Assembly: GCA_026008535.1 (NCBI GenBank)
Contig: BRKX01000015.1
Location: 26,929,501-26,993,500 of the forward strand
Reading direction: 5' to 3'
Source of the DNA: Perilla frutescens
Taxonomy: Eukaryota; Streptophyta; Magnoliopsida; Lamiales; Lamiaceae
DNA length: 64,000 nt
Positions 12,130 through 24,575 of the stretch are shown piece after piece (positions within the stretch are counted from its first letter, which is position 1; the number at the start of each line of letters is the position of its first letter). Position numbers and translations under genes: made by a program. Under the pieces are notes generated by a model. The model saw only the letters and a program-made list of their open reading frames with translations. It was not told the DNA's origin and made no database searches.

Positions 12130-13220
12130 ATTTAGTCAAACTATAAAGTGTACTTCACTCTTTTAAAAAAGAATCTTTTTGATGAATTGTACTATAACAA
12201 AGGGAAATTTTAAACTAGTTATTAAATACAGGGGATTTTATGATTTTTCGAGAAAATACAAAGGACTAATATGAAATTTACCCGTTTATCATATGTGAAA
12301 AAAGATTTTGATTTGAATACTATGCATGATAATATTTCATGACATAGTAAAATATTTTACATTAATTTTTAAAAATTACGGACACTTATTGTGTAGTTGC
12401 TAGAGATGAGTGCAAACAGCATAATTATTATGCATTGATTCACATAACTCAGTACTAGTTGTGTTTAATTCAACATGATATATCCAGCCACAATTATTAT
12501 TAACTAGATAAGATTAGTGGGTTCAATTGCGTGGCACAAACAATGGCTCCACTCCATTCATTATAAATTGATGGGTTTTTTAAAAGAAAAAAAAAAATCA
12601 TTCTATCTGTTTAATTAATATGGTACATCAATTTCAAGCTACAAAAAATTCATCTCATCACCTTTTCAAAAATTATGATCATAACTTGCTCATCCTATAT
12701 TTAATTTATATAAAAAATATATCAAATTAAAAAAATCATATTAATTCTTTCATTTAAAATGTATAATGCATATATATTTATTCAAACAACAATTAATGAA
12801 AAATACAAAAAATAATTTTCATTCATATACAAGTTATAACTGTCAGACATTGGTAATATGTATCACAATATTGCTCATATCTTGTATTTATGTTGCTAAT
12901 ATGATTTTTTTACACGATACTTAACATTGAACGTCAAGTTGCTTTCTTTGAAAAATAGTTAAAGCATGTGCTACGTATAGTTGGAAAGTTAGTCGAGTCT
13001 ATTTTTCAACAACAAAAAAAATAAAAAATATATATATTAAGCGTTGAGAAAATTATGGTTGTTTGAATGAAGACTATCGATTCATTATGAAAACTATAAA
13101 AAATAGGGTTTAAATCAATCCAACATTACTTATAATTAAGTCATATTAGCAAATTGTTATTCACTTATTAGCAATATGTGACTAACATAATAATAACAGA
13201 TTATTCTTCGGATATTAGCA

Positions 13221-13255
<35 letters not shown>

Positions 13256-14729
13256 TAATATGATGTTACACATATTATACAATATTATCTTAAACGTGTC
13301 ACGTACGTAGATCCCATTATTAATGGAATCTACAGGAAGGATCTAAAAAGAAAGTTCTAGAACCAATTTTACAGCCAAGGACCAAACTAGCCAATAATAT
13401 TTTTAAGGGACTAAAATAACAGTTTTCCTTGTATATATGCATATATGATGTATAACCATATGTATGTGTCAATATAGTAAACGGGAAAAAGTATATGCTA
13501 CTTTATGGAGTAATATTATACACAATTAAGTTATACCGATTTTTCTTATATACTGATTTATTATGATAATTATGTTTTCACTTATTTGAAAAAAGTGATT
13601 AATTATGTTAATCAAGTCTTCACTTATTTGGAAAAAAAAAAGAAGAATATTCACAGTCATCACGTGTTATGATCCATATAGTTGAATGATACCCAAAAAA
13701 TAGAGATATCCGATCAAAATTCCACCTTTGAGTTTTTTGGTCAAGTATGAAATATTATAAGGCCCTCATAGTCATAGGTAATTTTTGAATTCTACCAACG
13801 TCGTAAGTTGAATTATATCAGAGCGCAGTTGTGTGTAAGTAGCAGATCATACGGGGAATCATATATATATATATATATATATGCCTACCTAGAAATTAAG
13901 TTTGCCATACCAACACTTTGATGAACATGCATAATGCATTATAAAGGAAGATAACCTAATTAAGTGATGACATGCACCATTAATAAAATATAGAATTAAT
14001 GTATTTACAGAATAGAGTATATTAATTATTTTAATTAGGCTGTCTTTAATTAAGCATGTTCATAGTTCATTAATTAATGGGTCAATATAGTATGATTACT
14101 TATTTACTTATAGCTTCTCTCATGATTGGCACCGAAATCTGCTGGACCATAATTATTAATATTAAAACATCTATCATGAATGTTAGCTAAAGCATAGTAG
14201 AAACGAGGTCTAAATTAGTGTGAATGATTTTATGTGTGTAATTTCTTGTGAAATTAAAATGCTAACCATAATAATTGAATTGAAATTTTATAAAATTTAA
14301 CTAACAAATAAGTAAGAAAGACATTATAGTCTTTTGACTTTACCTATGCAATCATGATATATATGTTGGATCTATAATTAAGGGTTGAGATTATTTTGCT
14401 TTATAATTTTTATTTAATTCCACTTTTTAACTTATTTGGATAGCGTAGGTTAAGTGATTATTTATTATAATTTTATTACTTATCTTATTGTACTTTACTA
14501 TTTAGCAGATTGCTATAATTTGAGGATAGAACCCCCTATCTCTCACATATTTGCTATACTTTTTATTGATTTCTTATATTACATTTATTTGTGCCTTATT
14601 GTGTATTATTGCTTTGGTATGTTACATTTGTTTTTCCTACTAAATATGCACTCTTGATCAACCTAAAATACATGAATAATTTTTATTTCTATTTATCACC
14701 TTATGGGTGTTGGTTACCACCTAAACCTA
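12130..14729. other. intergenic, AT-rich
   Basis: No gene recognised. Contains (TA)n microsatellites at about 13221-13252 and 13861-13882. Confidence 0.5.
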
Positions 14730-14988
14730 CACTACAAGAAAAATACTATTTAGAGATAATAATATCAGCGACAACAAATGTCGTTACTAATAATAGACTT
14801 AAATAACGACATATCATCTCTAATTCTTACATGTCATCTAGCTCTAATTATATTTTTTATGACGAAATTGTTGTCACTTAAAATAATTTTTAATTTATTT
14901 GGGATGAACTATTTGAGATGATATGATGTTTAAGTGACGACAATGTCGTAATTAAAGATGACATGTCGTTACGTTTTTTTTTGTGGTG
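14730..14988. mobile_element. CACTA (En/Spm) MITE
   Basis: The left end CACTACAAGAAAAA is the classic plant CACTA terminus. The right end, reverse complemented, is CACCACAAAAAAAA. Inside, short words such as ACGACA and TGTCGT recur in both orientations (AACGACATATCATCTC, GATGACATGTCGTTACG), as expected of CACTA subterminal repeats. Flanks are CTA and TTA, an imperfect 3-bp duplication. 259 bp, no transposase. Confidence 0.8.
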
Positions 14989-15890
14989 TTAATCACATCA
15001 TGTGGTCCACTTTATGTATCTCACTATCAATTTTATTAATTATTTTATCCTTTTTTATTTGATTTTAATTTAATGTGATTTAGATTAATTTTATAATTAT
15101 TGGTTATGATTTATTCCATCCAAGTGCTTACTTATTTTTTTAGAATTATTTTCTTATTAAATAAAATAGGTTATTAGGATTGATTATTCCATAATTAAAA
15201 TATATAATTTTTAAAAATGTTAATTATTTGCATTTAGTAAGATTAATTATATTTTTATAGTAAGGAATTTGATGGTGGATGAGAAGATGAGACATAGAAA
15301 GTGAATTATAACATCTTACCTCCTTATCATTATACACATATAGATTTGAATAATATAATGTGGTGAAGCTAGCATATATATATCATAGAAAGATAAGTGG
15401 CATCGAAGTGATGGAGAGCCGTGTCATTAATTATTAGTTGATAAGTAAGGGGAATTTAGTCGCTTAATGTCCTTAATTTTGTAGTTATGATTGAGTGGTT
15501 AAATGATTAAGCATATCCAGCTCACCAACATGCCATGAACATATAGTATCTTGCAACCTAGCTACATTATTCATGTTCCGCCGATTCCCTTATTTATCGC
15601 TTCTACGATATTAATTAATATTTGTTTTCCACTTTTCCTATTAAAGTCTTCCGCCCTTTATCACTCAGTTCCAAATGTTGAGATAACATCTTCTAGTTTA
15701 ATTTCTATATATATCCCACTATTTTAATAACATATATAATAAAAAAATAAAAAATATAATGTAATCAATTATAATTAATATTTATTCATAAAAAAAATTT
15801 GAAAACCTATTGTTGGTCCAAATAGATTAATAAGCAAGCATTCAGAGAGAGGAAGGAAATAAACAAGCGCAATCAAAAAATACTTAGCCA
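14989..15890. other. intergenic, AT-rich
   Basis: No gene or bounded repeat recognised. Confidence 0.5.
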
Positions 15891-16270
15891 ATTTTTTTGA
15901 GAAATAAGGGTCCGAAAACTCTCAGCTGGCTTGGGGACAGGTACAACTAGTTTTGTCAGAAGGCAGCCACAACTGATAGAATCAAGTATAGTTGATCCAT
16001 CAGGCACATTTGGTTTTTAGAGAAATAAGGTTTTAACCAAAAAACTGATAAGGCAACCTCACAAATATAACTCAAATAAAGCAGTTAAGAAAAGTGATAA
16101 AAGGACACCATGATTTATAGAGGTTCGAATCAACTGATTCCGTATTTTCTCTTTTTTCAAAGTTTTCAGTAATTGAATATAGATTACAAAGATCGATCAA
16201 GCGGGCTTTTCACACTTGCGACTATCAGATTCGACTACTATTGTTATTTGTTAGAGATCTAAATCTATTA
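15890..16270 (+). mobile_element. relic of the LTR family found whole at 55.07 kb
   Basis: The segment GATTTATAGAGGTTCGAATCAACTG at about 16112 corresponds to AATTTATAGAGATTCGAAGTCTC at about 55288 of the solo LTR. The downstream parts share TTTTCTT..., an ACACTTGC word and a short TAGCTA/TATTG area. Ends are not definable; it is an eroded fragment and the link rests on short shared words. Confidence 0.4.
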
Positions 16271-16595
16271 TAAGATTGATAATCTCTCAAAAAATTAAAT
16301 TAAATCATAAAAAATTAAAATTGAAGAAAAAAAATGAAAAACAAAACTGATAAAATTCAAAATATGACTGTAATATATATTTCAAAGTATAAAGTTGTTA
16401 AATTGGAAATCTTGTAACCTAATAGTAAAGGGCAAGGTAAAGTATTGTGACTGTGATATCCTAGCGCTTGATTCCGACCTAACGCATGCAAGTATATATA
16501 TTTCAAACCAAATGGTATGGTCTCCTTTGCCAGCTAGGCTTTAATAGCTTGTTTGCTCCTGTTCAATTACAATTTACACTTCGGAAATATTCTCC

Positions 16596-16642
<47 letters not shown>

Positions 16643-16643
16643 T
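16596..16643. repeat. (TTA)n microsatellite
   Basis: About 16 uninterrupted TTA/ATT units. Confidence 0.95.
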
Positions 16644-16979
16644 TGAAAAAGAAATGGAGAATGAACTAATGTGCGTGTGTGTGTACATATATACCCCACA
16701 AATTATAAGGTTTACAACGCATACTCATTTTGTTTCTCCTCTACCATCATACTCTTGCTTTCAATAATTGGCAAGTAGCTATTAGTGTGACGGAGAGCAG
16801 GAAGTCGAAAATATTTGGGCAGCCCTGCAAATTTGCTTCTTATTAAAGATATACTCATTTTATTAATATTTACTATTTGAATCTTTGACCGTGAAGACTT
16901 CCTAATTACACATTTATTCACCTTCAATTTTATTTATACTTGAGGTATCAAGTGATTAATAAATGAAAGTAAGCGAAAA

Positions 16980-17770
16980 ACGCATAATGCTAAACGCTTC
17001 TCTCCCTTTCTTTCCGTTAAATATGTTTCTCAAACATCATTTTCATGTATGTTAGTGCCACCGTTGTGCACTAAGAGTTCGTGTTATTTTGTTGGCGAGA
17101 TATGTTTGACAATGTGTGCTTGGGTATGTCCCTGAAGCTATTCATTCCGTTGTGCGTGAAAAGAAGAACAGTTGACAAACTGTTCCCTCTGATGTCCCAG
17201 ACAGAACCAGGGACACTTTTATATGGCAGTTTCCATAAATAGAAGATCTTGCGCGGATCCGTTCATGGAAGGCAAGAACTGTTCGATTGACTATCTTGTG
17301 AAGTAGATACAGAGCTGCAAATAACCCTCCTATCCAAGAAAAGTATCTACACACGTTTGGGAAGATTACAAACCATCATTCACCTTCCATATTAACGACG
17401 GAAGAAGACCGACGCCAATCATGAAGTGAAGACTATATGAAGGCCGATTCTTTACAACAATCGGAGGACGACTTGTTAGATTCTCTAGCATATTTTTGAG
17501 AGTTATTGTGGTTTGTGTCTCATGTAATTTACTAGTAGTTGTTCCTTAAAACAGTTCAACGTGATAGACTAGTTTTAATTGTTTTCGAGTGAAACACGTG
17601 AGGGGTTTTTAATACCTGTTTTGTACGCAATCTCGGGAGAAATTGTAAGTTGAAGTCGTGGATAACTAGAGGAATTCTAGTGTCACGGTTGTAAATGGAT
17701 CTTACAGCTTTCGGCTAGCGAAAGAGTTTGTGGAGAAGAACGGGCGGCATAAGGAGGGAGTCATGTATGT
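16980..17770. mobile_element. possible LTR-retrotransposon relic
   Basis: The composition is less AT-rich than the surroundings, and there is no long ORF. The text resembles plant LTR regions: GAACAGTTGACAAACTGTTCCC, a GTGAAACACGTGAGGGG segment followed by TTGTACGCAATCTCGGG, then a GTGTCACGGTTGTAAATGG segment. No paired LTR, primer-binding site or target duplication could be located, so this is a low-confidence call. Confidence 0.35.
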
Positions 17771-18471
17771 GTAAAAACCCTAATACACTACACGAAGGAG
17801 TAACAGTCAAATCTTCAAGTTTGGACGAAGTCCCCCCAAAATATCAATCTCGTGCATATTTTACTGTTTTATTATTTTTGTTCTTGCATATGTTCCGCAC
17901 ATATCATAGAACAGTTTACAAACAGTATTATTTAAACACGTTAAAAGCATGGATTATCGTTTTTCAATGTATTTTTAACCAACTGGTTTCTAATGGTCCA
18001 CAATCCAATAATTATACCAAAATATAACCAACTTTCCTCAAAATCATAAAAATAGTGTGCAAGACACACACATGGCACTTCCGCATTTCATTCGCCACTT
18101 ACATCACACAACCCACATTCAAAGAATCCGAAAAGAGTGATTTCTTTTTATTATGCAAAAACCCCCATACTCAAATACACATCGCTATTGCAGATTCACC
18201 CCTCGAAATAAACATAAAAAAAAAAAAAAAAAAATCACTTTTGAAGAAAACCTAATTTAAAAAAAAAAAAAAAAAAACAAGGGAACCAAAAAGGAATATT
18301 AAGATCAATTTCAACTAGGAAATGAAAATGAAAGACCCCACACACACACACACACACACACACACGAGAAGTGGTGGGTCTCACTCCTCACTAACTCATT
18401 GTACTCCCACCCAACCCAAGCCAACCCAGGTCAGCAGATATGATTCATCTGGCCGAGTGAAATCAGTGAGT
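17771..18471. other. 3' flank of the DELLA gene
   Basis: Likely holds the 3' UTR of the minus-strand DELLA gene in its right part. An (AC)n microsatellite lies at 18338-18365, with A-runs at about 18218-18233 and 18260-18277. No other gene. Confidence 0.5.
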
Positions 18472-20115
18472 CTAGCTGAGTTTCCAAGCCGAGGTAGCGA
18501 TCAATGGCCTGGTATGCCATCCCAACATCAAACATCCATTATTTTCATCCACTCTGTACCCATCCCCACCTGCAAACAACGCCAACAGCATACTAGCCTG
18601 CTTGTACGCGTTCGAACCCAAGTGAACCGCCTCGAACCCGCCCGCTCCGAACCGGGTTTTCCACTGAGCCAGTGTCTCGTGCCTCTCAACCCGGTCCACT
18701 CCTTCACATGCCACCACATTGCATATCTGCCTCCCCAGGTATACCTCGCTCATCACCTTATCTTGAACGCTCACCGCCTCGTCGCCGCCGCCTCCGCCTC
18801 CGCCTCCGCCGCAGCTCTCTAACGAATCGAAAAGGGTGGAGTAGTAATGCAGGGATTCGGTGAACCGGTCCAAGAAAACACTCCCGTTGTGATTCGCCTC
18901 TTGCTCCACCACCGTCAAGATCTCCGGCTTCAGTCCTCGCACCACTTGCAACACTTTCTCGATCGCCGCCGGCCGCGCTAGCAGCTGGTGTAATTCGAAG
19001 ATCGAATTCACGGCCACCGTTTCGCCTTCCCGGATATCAAACATGGCTGCGTCGAGATCCGCTAAGGAACTCGCGACGAAGCCTCTGTACTCGAACTCGA
19101 CGTTGATGGATTCCGCCAATTGAGCTAATCTCCACCCCACATCCTGCAAATGATCCGTCTCGTCGTGCGAGGGCTGGCCGATTCCGGTTAAACGGAAGGT
19201 GGGTGGCCCTCCAGGCCTCAACGCCAACGCTTGCAGCAGCGCCGGCCATTGCATCCCCTGTTTCATGCTGAAATCAATCACGTGAACTCGGGTTTTACCA
19301 GCGAATGCTTCGAGAATTGCTTGATTCGCAGTGAAATGCGCGAATTTGAGATAGGGGCACGTCTCGTAGAAGTGCATTTGCAGCAAATCATTGAACGCAG
19401 AATCCTGCTGATTGGCGGGGTACAATTTGTAAATTCTCCGCGCCAAAGCTTCGGCGAAATACGTGGCCACTTTCCTCATAGCCCCCGCTTGCGAAACCGC
19501 GAGAAATCCGATGTTTTTGACGAGAGCTTCAGCCAATTTGAAGTTCTCTTGCTGCACGGCTTCGGCGCAGGCCATCAGAGTATGCACGAGTCGGATGCCG
19601 TTTTCCTGCGAGTCAACCAGGACAACCGGCATCGCCGGAGGCCCAGCGCTCGGAGAAGTTTTGAGCTTCTTTTGTGGCGGCTGGGGTCTGGGGTAAACGG
19701 CCTTTCCGGGTATGGCGATGAGATCCGACCCGAAATCCAAGTCAACCGGCATCTGGGTGCTGGAAGATTCGAGAAATGGATCAGACGAGGAGTCGAATTC
19801 GGGCACGGGATTAAGGCCGGAAATCATGGATTCGAGCCACGAGGCGAGATCCGACGGATTGTAGTGCACTGTTTCGGATGCCAGCTGCGAGAGCGAGAGG
19901 CCGTCTTGCTGGACGCTGCCCATCACTTCTTCCAACTGTTGGATCTTCTGCGCCACCTCCGCCATGTCGGTGGACTTCACGTTGTATCCGAGGGCGGCGA
20001 AGAGCTCGTCGGCGCCGGCGTCTTCGGCCTCGCACCGCCACATCTTCGCCTTGCTGGAGGAGCTGCTGCTCCCGCTGCTCGAGAAATTCTCTCGACTCAT
20101 GTGGTCTCGTTTCAT
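18472..20115 (-). CDS. GAI: DELLA protein (GRAS family gibberellin-signalling repressor), DELFA variant
   Basis: Nuclear GRAS regulator that restrains growth until gibberellin-bound GID1 triggers its SCF-SLY1/GID2-dependent degradation. A single exon encodes 547 aa from the MKRD start used by the family. An in-frame Met 21 codons upstream (20178) would give 568 aa but lacks family support. The GA-perception region has DELFA at about 36-40, followed by ALGY, and TVHYNP at about 82-87. Next come a basic KKLK patch and a GRAS domain from about 175: RLVHTLMACAEAVQ, the VHVIDF motif, HQLLARP, DRVERHETLAQW and a C-terminal SAW region GCLMLGWHTRPLIATSAW. A run of ten Gly lies in the GRAS middle. Oddities: canonical DELLA is DELFA here, and the usual LExLE is IQQLE. 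The lack of introns is normal for DELLAs. The symbol means GAI/RGA-type; the exact orthologue is not resolved. Confidence 0.95.
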   Translation of the reverse strand: MKRDHMSRENFSSSGSSSSSSKAKMWRCEAEDAGADELFAALGYNVKSTDMAEVAQKIQQLEEVMGSVQQDGLSLSQLASETVHYNPSDLASWLESMISGLNPVPEFDSSSDPFLESSSTQMPVDLDFGSDLIAIPGKAVYPRPQPPQKKLKTSPSAGPPAMPVVLVDSQENGIRLVHTLMACAEAVQQENFKLAEALVKNIGFLAVSQAGAMRKVATYFAEALARRIYKLYPANQQDSAFNDLLQMHFYETCPYLKFAHFTANQAILEAFAGKTRVHVIDFSMKQGMQWPALLQALALRPGGPPTFRLTGIGQPSHDETDHLQDVGWRLAQLAESINVEFEYRGFVASSLADLDAAMFDIREGETVAVNSIFELHQLLARPAAIEKVLQVVRGLKPEILTVVEQEANHNGSVFLDRFTESLHYYSTLFDSLESCGGGGGGGGGDEAVSVQDKVMSEVYLGRQICNVVACEGVDRVERHETLAQWKTRFGAGGFEAVHLGSNAYKQASMLLALFAGGDGYRVDENNGCLMLGWHTRPLIATSAWKLS

Positions 20116-20399
20116 CTCTGCGTGGTCTACCTCCTTCAAGATTAGCTTGAGATCTTTCTTTGCAGAATTAAACCACAAGTGGTGAAGAAGAAAGAAGAAT
20201 TAGGGCATTGGGGATTGGCCTAGGGTTGCTTGGTTTTTCACATATGGCCTCTGTTTCTGAGTTTTTGCTCGTTGGCCCAGAGAGAGAGAGAGAGAGAGAT
20301 ACTGTTTGTAGTGTGTGCGCGTTGGAGAGAGAGAGAGATAGAAAGGGCAATTGTGTGTATCAGTATTGGGGACCTAGAATAATAGTGGTACGAATCGAA

Positions 20400-20439
<40 letters not shown>

Positions 20440-20450
20440 CTCGTGAAGGC
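20116..20450 (-). promoter_or_regulatory. DELLA leader with GA/CT microsatellites
   Basis: Three (GA)n runs (about 20279-20299, 20322-20338, 20404-20432) read as (CT)n on the transcribed strand. CT-rich leaders and GAGA-type BPC-binding sites are common near plant developmental genes; a regulatory role here is inference. The in-frame ATG at 20178 lies in this leader. No convincing TATA box was found upstream. Confidence 0.5.
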
Positions 20451-21519
20451 GGGCGCGACCTTCGACACTGACTAATTATACTAATACACGCACCAACCAG
20501 GTATCATTGGTAAATAAAAGGCGCTAGCTGGTAATAATTTCTTACAGCCGTGTTTCAAAAAAATACTATTAAAATTTTACAGCAGGCTCTAATAATAATT
20601 ACTATTTTTATCATTCGCTTTCCCCCCTAAATTTACATACTCGCATGTAACAGATCCTAGACCCCTTTTTTGTGCACATCAAACTTATAGTATCTTTTAA
20701 TACATATTACGTTCTTATGCTTAACTTCAAATAAATACGAGTATAGTTGAATATTTTAAGAAAGAAAAAATATTTTCTCCTCGCGACAAAGGGAGTAATT
20801 GATTAAATCGCACATAATAACTTAAGCTTATGTGAGTTTGAACTGTTCATGATAATGATCATATTTTACACCTCAACAATCTATAGGATTAAAGGTTTAA
20901 ACAAGTAAAAAGAAAAAAAAACAAATTGTGTGTGTGTGTGTATACTCTTCATTTTTTACATTTGTTTATTAGATTCTTGAAATTCCAAAACCTGAATTAA
21001 GTCCAGTTGATTAATTTCTATGTATTTGAGGTCATTCTTTTGTATAAAACTTGATAATCGAATATTCTAATGAGGTTCAGTTCCTCTTAGTAGGATTTAT
21101 TTTCTTCTAAAAACACGCGTACAAGTACATAGATTAGCAACTAAACAAATATATATTTGTCCCAAGCATTTAAAACAACTAGAAGTAGAATAATTTAGAA
21201 AGTCAAGTTCAAAACATTCACGATTAGTTTAGAAGAAAAGAAAACCACATTAGCATACATATATAAGCTCTCATTTAATAAGACACAATTTACAAGTCTC
21301 ATCCATGAAGCTTTAGGGATGGGACAGTAGCTACCCTCATAGATAATGTTCATTCAGTGAGAAATATTGTCCTATTTTTATTCATAAAACTTTAGGAAAA
21401 AAACAGTAACGGTCCTCTGGAATAGGATTAAGTGTAAAAGAGAAAGACGATGTAATATTGCATTTTTTATATTTTTTAAATTTTATGATTGAATTTAGGA
21501 AGATGAAATACATATATTC
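20451..21519. other. upstream region of the DELLA gene
   Basis: AT-rich, with a short (GT)n run at about 20928-20941. No second gene seen; this is the likely promoter interval. Confidence 0.45.
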
Positions 21520-23104
21520 AGGGGTATAAACGAACTGAGTACTACCTCAAGCTCAGCTCGTTTAGGTATTTGTGGGCTCGAACTCGGTTTGATAGGAAAA
21601 AATCGAGCTCGAGTTCGGCTCGGGTTTGACCTGATTATTTAAAATTCGAGCTCGGCTCGGGCTCAGCTCATTTAATTATTTCTCAATATTGATATATTAA
21701 CTCATATCTTATTCCAATATATTAAGATAATTTATAAATTAATTATTCTATATTATTTAAGAGACTATTAATTCTTAATTTTTTTAATTATTATTCTTAG
21801 TTTTTTTTTCTTAGTTAACTTATTTAATATTAGTCTTAATTTTTGTTATTTTTTTTATTGCTATGTGCATATTAACTAATATAATCAATAGTTATATAGA
21901 CTATATACTATAACACAAATAGTACATATAACTAAGAGTTTAAGATTAACTTATATAACATCGATGCTAAGAATATTGTTACCCTTGAACGTTTGATTAG
22001 TTTTAATTTTTGTTAATTTTCATTTTCCTTTATTATTGTATTACTTTTGATAATATTAATTTAATATCATGAATTTCATTTCATGTATTAATATTTAATG
22101 ATGAGTATTGTATTGTCAATATTAATATTAATTAATTTTTTAAATTTCTTTTTCCATTTACTTTACACGTATTTTAAATATAATCTATATGTTATAGCTT
22201 ATATTCTTATAAGTTATAAATAATAATCTAAGATGGACTATAATCTACATATTATATACTATATATTGTTAAATTTCTTTTTTTCTTTAATTTCTTTAAT
22301 TACTCATCTACTCTTGTGTTAAGTATCTAATTTCTTAATTTCAATAATATTAGATTAATATTTTTTATTTCATTTCATATTTATTATTTAATGAATTAAG
22401 AAGTATTATTTTGTAAATATTAGTCTTAATTTCTTTTATTACTTAGTATTTATTATTGAACATTCAATTTCTTAATTTCGATAATATTAATATAATATCA
22501 TTTCATATTTCAGATTATTATTTATTATACTAATATACTATGTAAAATTATAAATAAGATAACTATATTATATATAATATGTATATATACATATAGTTCA
22601 TTAGTTTGTATGTTTGTCTATATAATGTTACTCTTGAATCTTGATAATTGTTTTCTTAACTTTACAATATTAGTTTAATAGTTAATAGCATTAATTTCAT
22701 TTTATTTTTAATGAGAAGTATTAATTTGACAAAAGTTACAATATAAATAAATAATATTTAAAAATTATAAAAATAGTATGTGTCTCGAGTTCTAAGTCGA
22801 ATAGTTTGCGAGTGCAACTCGAGCTCGACTCGCTTAAGTACTCGCGAGTCAGGCTCATAAGACAGCTCGCGAGCCCAGCTCGTTCAAGTACTCGAGAGTC
22901 AGGCTCGAGTTAGGCTCGTTTAACTACTCACAAGACAACTTGTTAAAAAGTTCGAAAATCTCACGAGTTGAGCTGAGTTAGCTTTCGAGCTCGGCTCGAG
23001 AAAATGGCGAGCTCGTTATTAGCAAGCTCCAGCTTGGCTCCAGCGAACTTTTTTCGAACCGTTACCTAAGTATCTCGCGAGTAGTTTGACTCATTTACGA
23101 CCTT
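21520..23104. mobile_element. non-autonomous DNA transposon with GAGCTCG-rich ends
   Basis: The left terminus is AGGGGTATAAACGAACTGAG and the right terminus, reverse complemented, is AAGGTCGTAAATGAGTCAAA, an imperfect inverted repeat. Both subterminal zones (about 21545-21665 and 22775-23040) are packed with GAGCTCG/GGCTCG words in both orientations, while the 1.1-kb core is extremely AT-rich and non-coding. Flanks ATATATTC and ATATATAT are compatible with, but do not prove, an 8-bp hAT-type duplication. The superfamily is therefore tentative. Confidence 0.6.
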
Positions 23105-23365
23105 ATATATATTATACGTACCAAGTCCGTGTACTTTCAAGTTTTTTTATTGGTTTTTTGTACTTTTATTTGTTGAAATTGTATTTTTGTATAAGATCGG
23201 ACCCCTATAATTTTTATTCATCTTAAAATTATGTATTTGTGTTCATGAGCTTAGTTTTTACAAATGAAATGTTCAAAGATTCAATTATACAAAAAAATGG
23301 TGGAAATACAGGAGCCAATTAGCTAGTTTGCAAATTAAAGTATATGAGTCCAATTATATTTTGTT

Positions 23366-23867
23366 AATGGTTAATTGTCAAATAAATAATCAAGTTTTCA
23401 TCATTTTATAAATTAGATAGCATATTTAAATTTAGTTAATTGCAACACCGCATTTTCATTTATATGGGATTAAATATCTCCAAATTTTTCGGCGAGTTAA
23501 GTATAATGTGTTTGGTTTATAAATCACGTTAACAGCCACGTTAGCACACATCTGTAACAAATTACACCGTTTTTGCTATTTTCTCTTCTTTTTTAGTTGA
23601 GAAAATTATTTTTTTATAATTTTTTTTATTTTTAAAATAGAAAAAATTATGAGAAAACTAGCAAAACTAACGTCATTTGTTACACATATGTACTGACGTC
23701 GCCGCCAACGTAGTTATAGACCATACATGTTCCTTAACTCATCCAAAAATTGGAGATATTTAATCTCATATAAATTAAAATATGGTGTTTTAATTGGCTA
23801 AATTTGAATATGATATTTAATTTGTAAAATGATGAAGACGTGGTGATTCATTTAGCAATTAACCATT
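23366..23867. mobile_element. fold-back MITE with about 220-bp inverted arms
   Basis: The termini are AATGGTTAATTG and CAATTAACCATT, a perfect 12-bp inverse. The arms stay alignable over about 220 bp, for example TTAAATATCTCCAAATTTTT on the left and AAAAATTGGAGATATTTAA on the right, then GTAACAAAT / ATTTGTTAC. About 500 bp with almost no central spacer. Non-coding. The long arms suggest a Mutator-like MITE; no clear duplication was identified. Confidence 0.75.
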
Positions 23868-24566
23868 CTATTTATTCCGTTCAGGAACGAAAAAAATTAT
23901 GAATGTGTAGGTAGGGCCCATAAAATTGATTAAGGAACTCAAATTGAGTTCATTTATTGAAGATGAAATATAGTGATGGCATGACTCATCACTCATGAGG
24001 AGCTTCAAAATATTGAGCTTAATTTGGGAACTCAATTATCTTATACTCACATTATTAGTAACATTATATTGTTTTATTAGCAATCGACATAGAGATTGGT
24101 AGAATGAAGATCAATCATTCAAATTCTATTTACCTTTTTTTCCTATTTCGTAAGTAAGATTAACTTTGGGAAAAAAAGTGAACATCATCATACAGACATA
24201 CCCAATCCCAATTTTTAATTGGTAAGTTCCGGTTTACTACTTTTTCCCCTAATCTGGGTAGAAATTAAATGTTAATGCGGTTAATTTCTAAAGTAGTTAC
24301 ATTGGTTTTTTAATCTCTTTCTTTTATGCTGAATGGGAACTTGTGATGATAAAGCTGTTATCTTGAATTAATTAACAATTAAAAAATGTTTAAATATTGC
24401 TTGCATTTGGAGTTAACCTTTGAACCAGCTTGCGTAGTCAACTTCCTGCAGCTTATAATTAAAAATCCTCAAGAAAATGAAAAAAGGGTTGCCTTAACCT
24501 TACTTTTGTAGGATGAAGTTTTTACTTCATCAGATATACAAATGAAGTTTTTACTTCATCATATAT
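23868..24566. other. intergenic, AT-rich
   Basis: Contains a short direct repeat ATGAAGTTTTTACTTCATCA at about 24513 and 24542; each copy is itself a small hairpin. No gene. Confidence 0.5.
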
Positions 24567-24575
24567 TTTATAAAA

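Noticed and set aside
13300..13430. MULE-like end (GGACCAAACTAGCC ... GGGACTAAAATAACAG)
   Set aside because: Words recall plant repeats, but no terminal inverse or duplication could be found.
16486..16767. 93-codon ORF with a poly-Tyr run
   Set aside because: The Tyr run is the translated (TTA)n microsatellite; the rest has no domain.
18322..18822. 166-codon plus-strand ORF
   Set aside because: It begins in the (AC)n microsatellite (poly Thr-His) and continues antisense to the DELLA C-terminus.
19231..20145. 304-codon plus-strand ORF
   Set aside because: It is antisense to the DELLA coding sequence. It arises from GC-rich codons of the real gene and has no recognisable domain.
20116..20178. 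Upstream in-frame Met as DELLA start
   Set aside because: Adds 21 residues unlike any DELLA N-terminus; MKRD is the usual start. Not fully excluded without transcript data.
20760..20800. Second Stowaway end (CTCCTCGCGACAAAGGGAGTAAT)
   Set aside because: Only a vague resemblance to a mariner terminus, with no inverse partner nearby.
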